Assembly (NCBI GenBank): GCA_934590505.1
Contig: CAKTPC010000021.1
Location: 1 to 21,903, forward strand
Source of the DNA: an uncultured Oscillospiraceae bacterium
GTDB lineage: Bacteria > Bacillota > Clostridia > Oscillospirales > Oscillospiraceae
Reading direction: 5' to 3'
DNA: 21,903 nucleotides
Shown: one piece after another, positions 21,072 to 21,903 of the stretch
Numbering within the stretch: the stretch's first letter is position 1
Layout of the letters: each line of letters starts with the position of its first letter
Position numbers and translations under genes: made by a program
The notes under the pieces: generated by a model
Databases searched by the model: none
Told to the model about the DNA's origin: nothing
Seen by the model: the letters and a program-made list of their open reading frames with translations, nothing else

Positions 21072-21100
21072 GTCAAACAGCGCCTGGGGCGCTGTTTGAC
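21072..21100 (-). other. Intercistronic hairpin between binding-protein and permease genes
   Basis: A perfect 13-bp stem, GTCAAACAGCGCC (21072-21084) with GGCGCTGTTTGAC (21088-21100), and a 3-nt loop. It lies 16 bases after the binding-protein stop and before the permease ribosome binding site, with no T-run. Such hairpins protect upstream mRNA so that more binding protein than permease is made. Confidence 0.7.
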
Positions 21101-21115
21101 ATCCGTTTTCTATAT

Positions 21116-21903
21116 TTATTCTTCTACGCCGGCGGTGACCTGAGCTTCACCCATCCAGCTGTCGAGCTGCTCTTCGGTCAGCTGAGAGAGCATGCAGTTG
21201 ACAAGCTCTGTAAGGCCTGCGCTGTCTTTCTTCATTGCAACGCTCATGCCCTCTTCGGTGGCAAGACCGATGTCAATCATCTCAAGGCTGTCCTGCATTA
21301 TGACGTAACCGGAAGCAACGGGCTTGTCGAGGAGCACTACTTCGACCTTACCGGCCAGCAGCTCGGAAACCATATCCTGGACTTTTACAAGGGATACGAC
21401 GTTTGCTTCACCGGTCAGTTTCTTGGCGCGGGTCTCACACACAGTACCTTTCTGGGCTGCCATGCTCACACCCTGAAGGCTTTCCTGGGTGGTGTACTTG
21501 TCTGCGTTCTGCTTCTGGACAAGGATAACATTGTTGCTGAGATAGTATTCATTGCTGAAGTCGACCGCTTTCGCACGCTCCTCATTGGAGGCCATTGCTG
21601 CGAGGACTATGTCAAAGTCGCCCTTGTTGAGGCTGATGAGCAGGTTGTCAAAGCTCATGTCGACGATCTCAAGCTCAACGCCAAGCTGCTCTGCCATGTA
21701 CTGAGCAATAGAAATGTCAAAGCCGACGATCGTGTCCGTGCCGTTTATCTCGGTGTGGAACTCAAAGGGTGCATAGTCGGCAGAGGTACCGAGCACGAGC
21801 TTGCCGTTTGCGATGATCGCCTTTGCCGCTGCGATGCCTTCATCGCTCAGGCTGTTCACCCAATCGGGAACGGCGACATCAGATGTGGGATCAGTCTTGG
21901 AAC
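21116..21903 (-). CDS. Partial CDS: amino acid ABC transporter substrate-binding protein (family 3)
   Basis: The frame stays open to the window edge; the signal peptide and lipobox lie outside, so only 262 residues are seen. From the fragment's first residues (SKTDPTSDVAVPDWV...) it reads into the binding domain: LVLGTSADYAPFEF, IVGFDISIAQYMAEQLGVELEIVDM, and AAMASNEERAKAVDFS with the carboxylate-binding Arg. It ends in the usual LTEEQLDSWMGEAQ tail. These are the landmarks of SBP_bac_3 proteins. The ligand cannot be read from sequence, but the downstream cyclodeaminase-like gene hints at ornithine, arginine or a similar amino acid. The gene would be the first in its operon; its promoter is outside. 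Confidence 0.93.
   Translation of the reverse strand, partial: SKTDPTSDVAVPDWVNSLSDEGIAAAKAIIANGKLVLGTSADYAPFEFHTEINGTDTIVGFDISIAQYMAEQLGVELEIVDMSFDNLLISLNKGDFDIVLAAMASNEERAKAVDFSNEYYLSNNVILVQKQNADKYTTQESLQGVSMAAQKGTVCETRAKKLTGEANVVSLVKVQDMVSELLAGKVEVVLLDKPVASGYVIMQDSLEMIDIGLATEEGMSVAMKKDSAGLTELVNCMLSQLTEEQLDSWMGEAQVTAGVEE

Overview
The window looks like a chromosomal segment of a moderately high-GC Gram-positive gut Clostridia, most likely an Oscillospiraceae-type organism. This is inferred from AGGAGG-type ribosome binding sites, sigma-A promoters with extended -10 elements, the rplU-rpmA-obgE order, a VanZ-like protein, a lipoprotein with a Clostridia-style lipobox, and ribosomal and Obg protein sequences of Firmicutes type. 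No rRNA, tRNA, CRISPR array, insertion sequence or phage gene was seen. Two genes run off the ends.

Layout. 1-268 is the start of a minus-strand gene, reading out of the window. 507-4918 (+) holds a CYTH-domain protein, a DUF3298/RsiV-like lipoprotein, the ribosomal unit rplU-rpmA with a strong promoter and a structured leader, obgE and a VanZ-family membrane protein. 4988-6705 (-) is a two-component system, response regulator then histidine kinase. 6933-8879 (+) is rfbA-rfbB, making dTDP-4-keto-6-deoxyglucose from glucose-1-phosphate. 8934-10412 is a small islet of poorly characterised genes, partly AT-rich: a helical-bundle protein, a two-TM protein and a possible immunity-type protein.

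10501-15746 is the most unusual part. A divergent TetR repressor faces a five-gene run: a small membrane protein with an HDGDHIRQ motif, a copper-type P1B ATPase whose nucleotide-binding N domain is absent, a fusion of a CopZ-like HMA domain to a SafE/UreH-type membrane domain, a metallo-beta-lactamase-fold hydrolase, and an isoprenylcysteine-methyltransferase-like membrane protein. Two ACC-N4-GGT palindromes in the divergent promoter region are probable TetR operators. The HMA domain missing from the ATPase is supplied by the next gene, so the ATPase and fusion protein look like one metal-handling unit.

15797-16846 (-) is a membrane-anchored endonuclease/exonuclease/phosphatase-fold protein. 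17194-18435 (+) is glyA, preceded by a leader of about 170 nt containing a 67-nt near-palindrome. 18561-21903 (-) is a polar amino acid ABC transporter (binding protein, permease, ATPase) followed by an ornithine cyclodeaminase/mu-crystallin-family enzyme, which suggests uptake linked to catabolism of one amino acid.

All five convergent gene pairs are separated by long perfect or near-perfect hairpins that probably terminate in both directions. Calls rest on reading motifs by eye; no database search or folding program was run.
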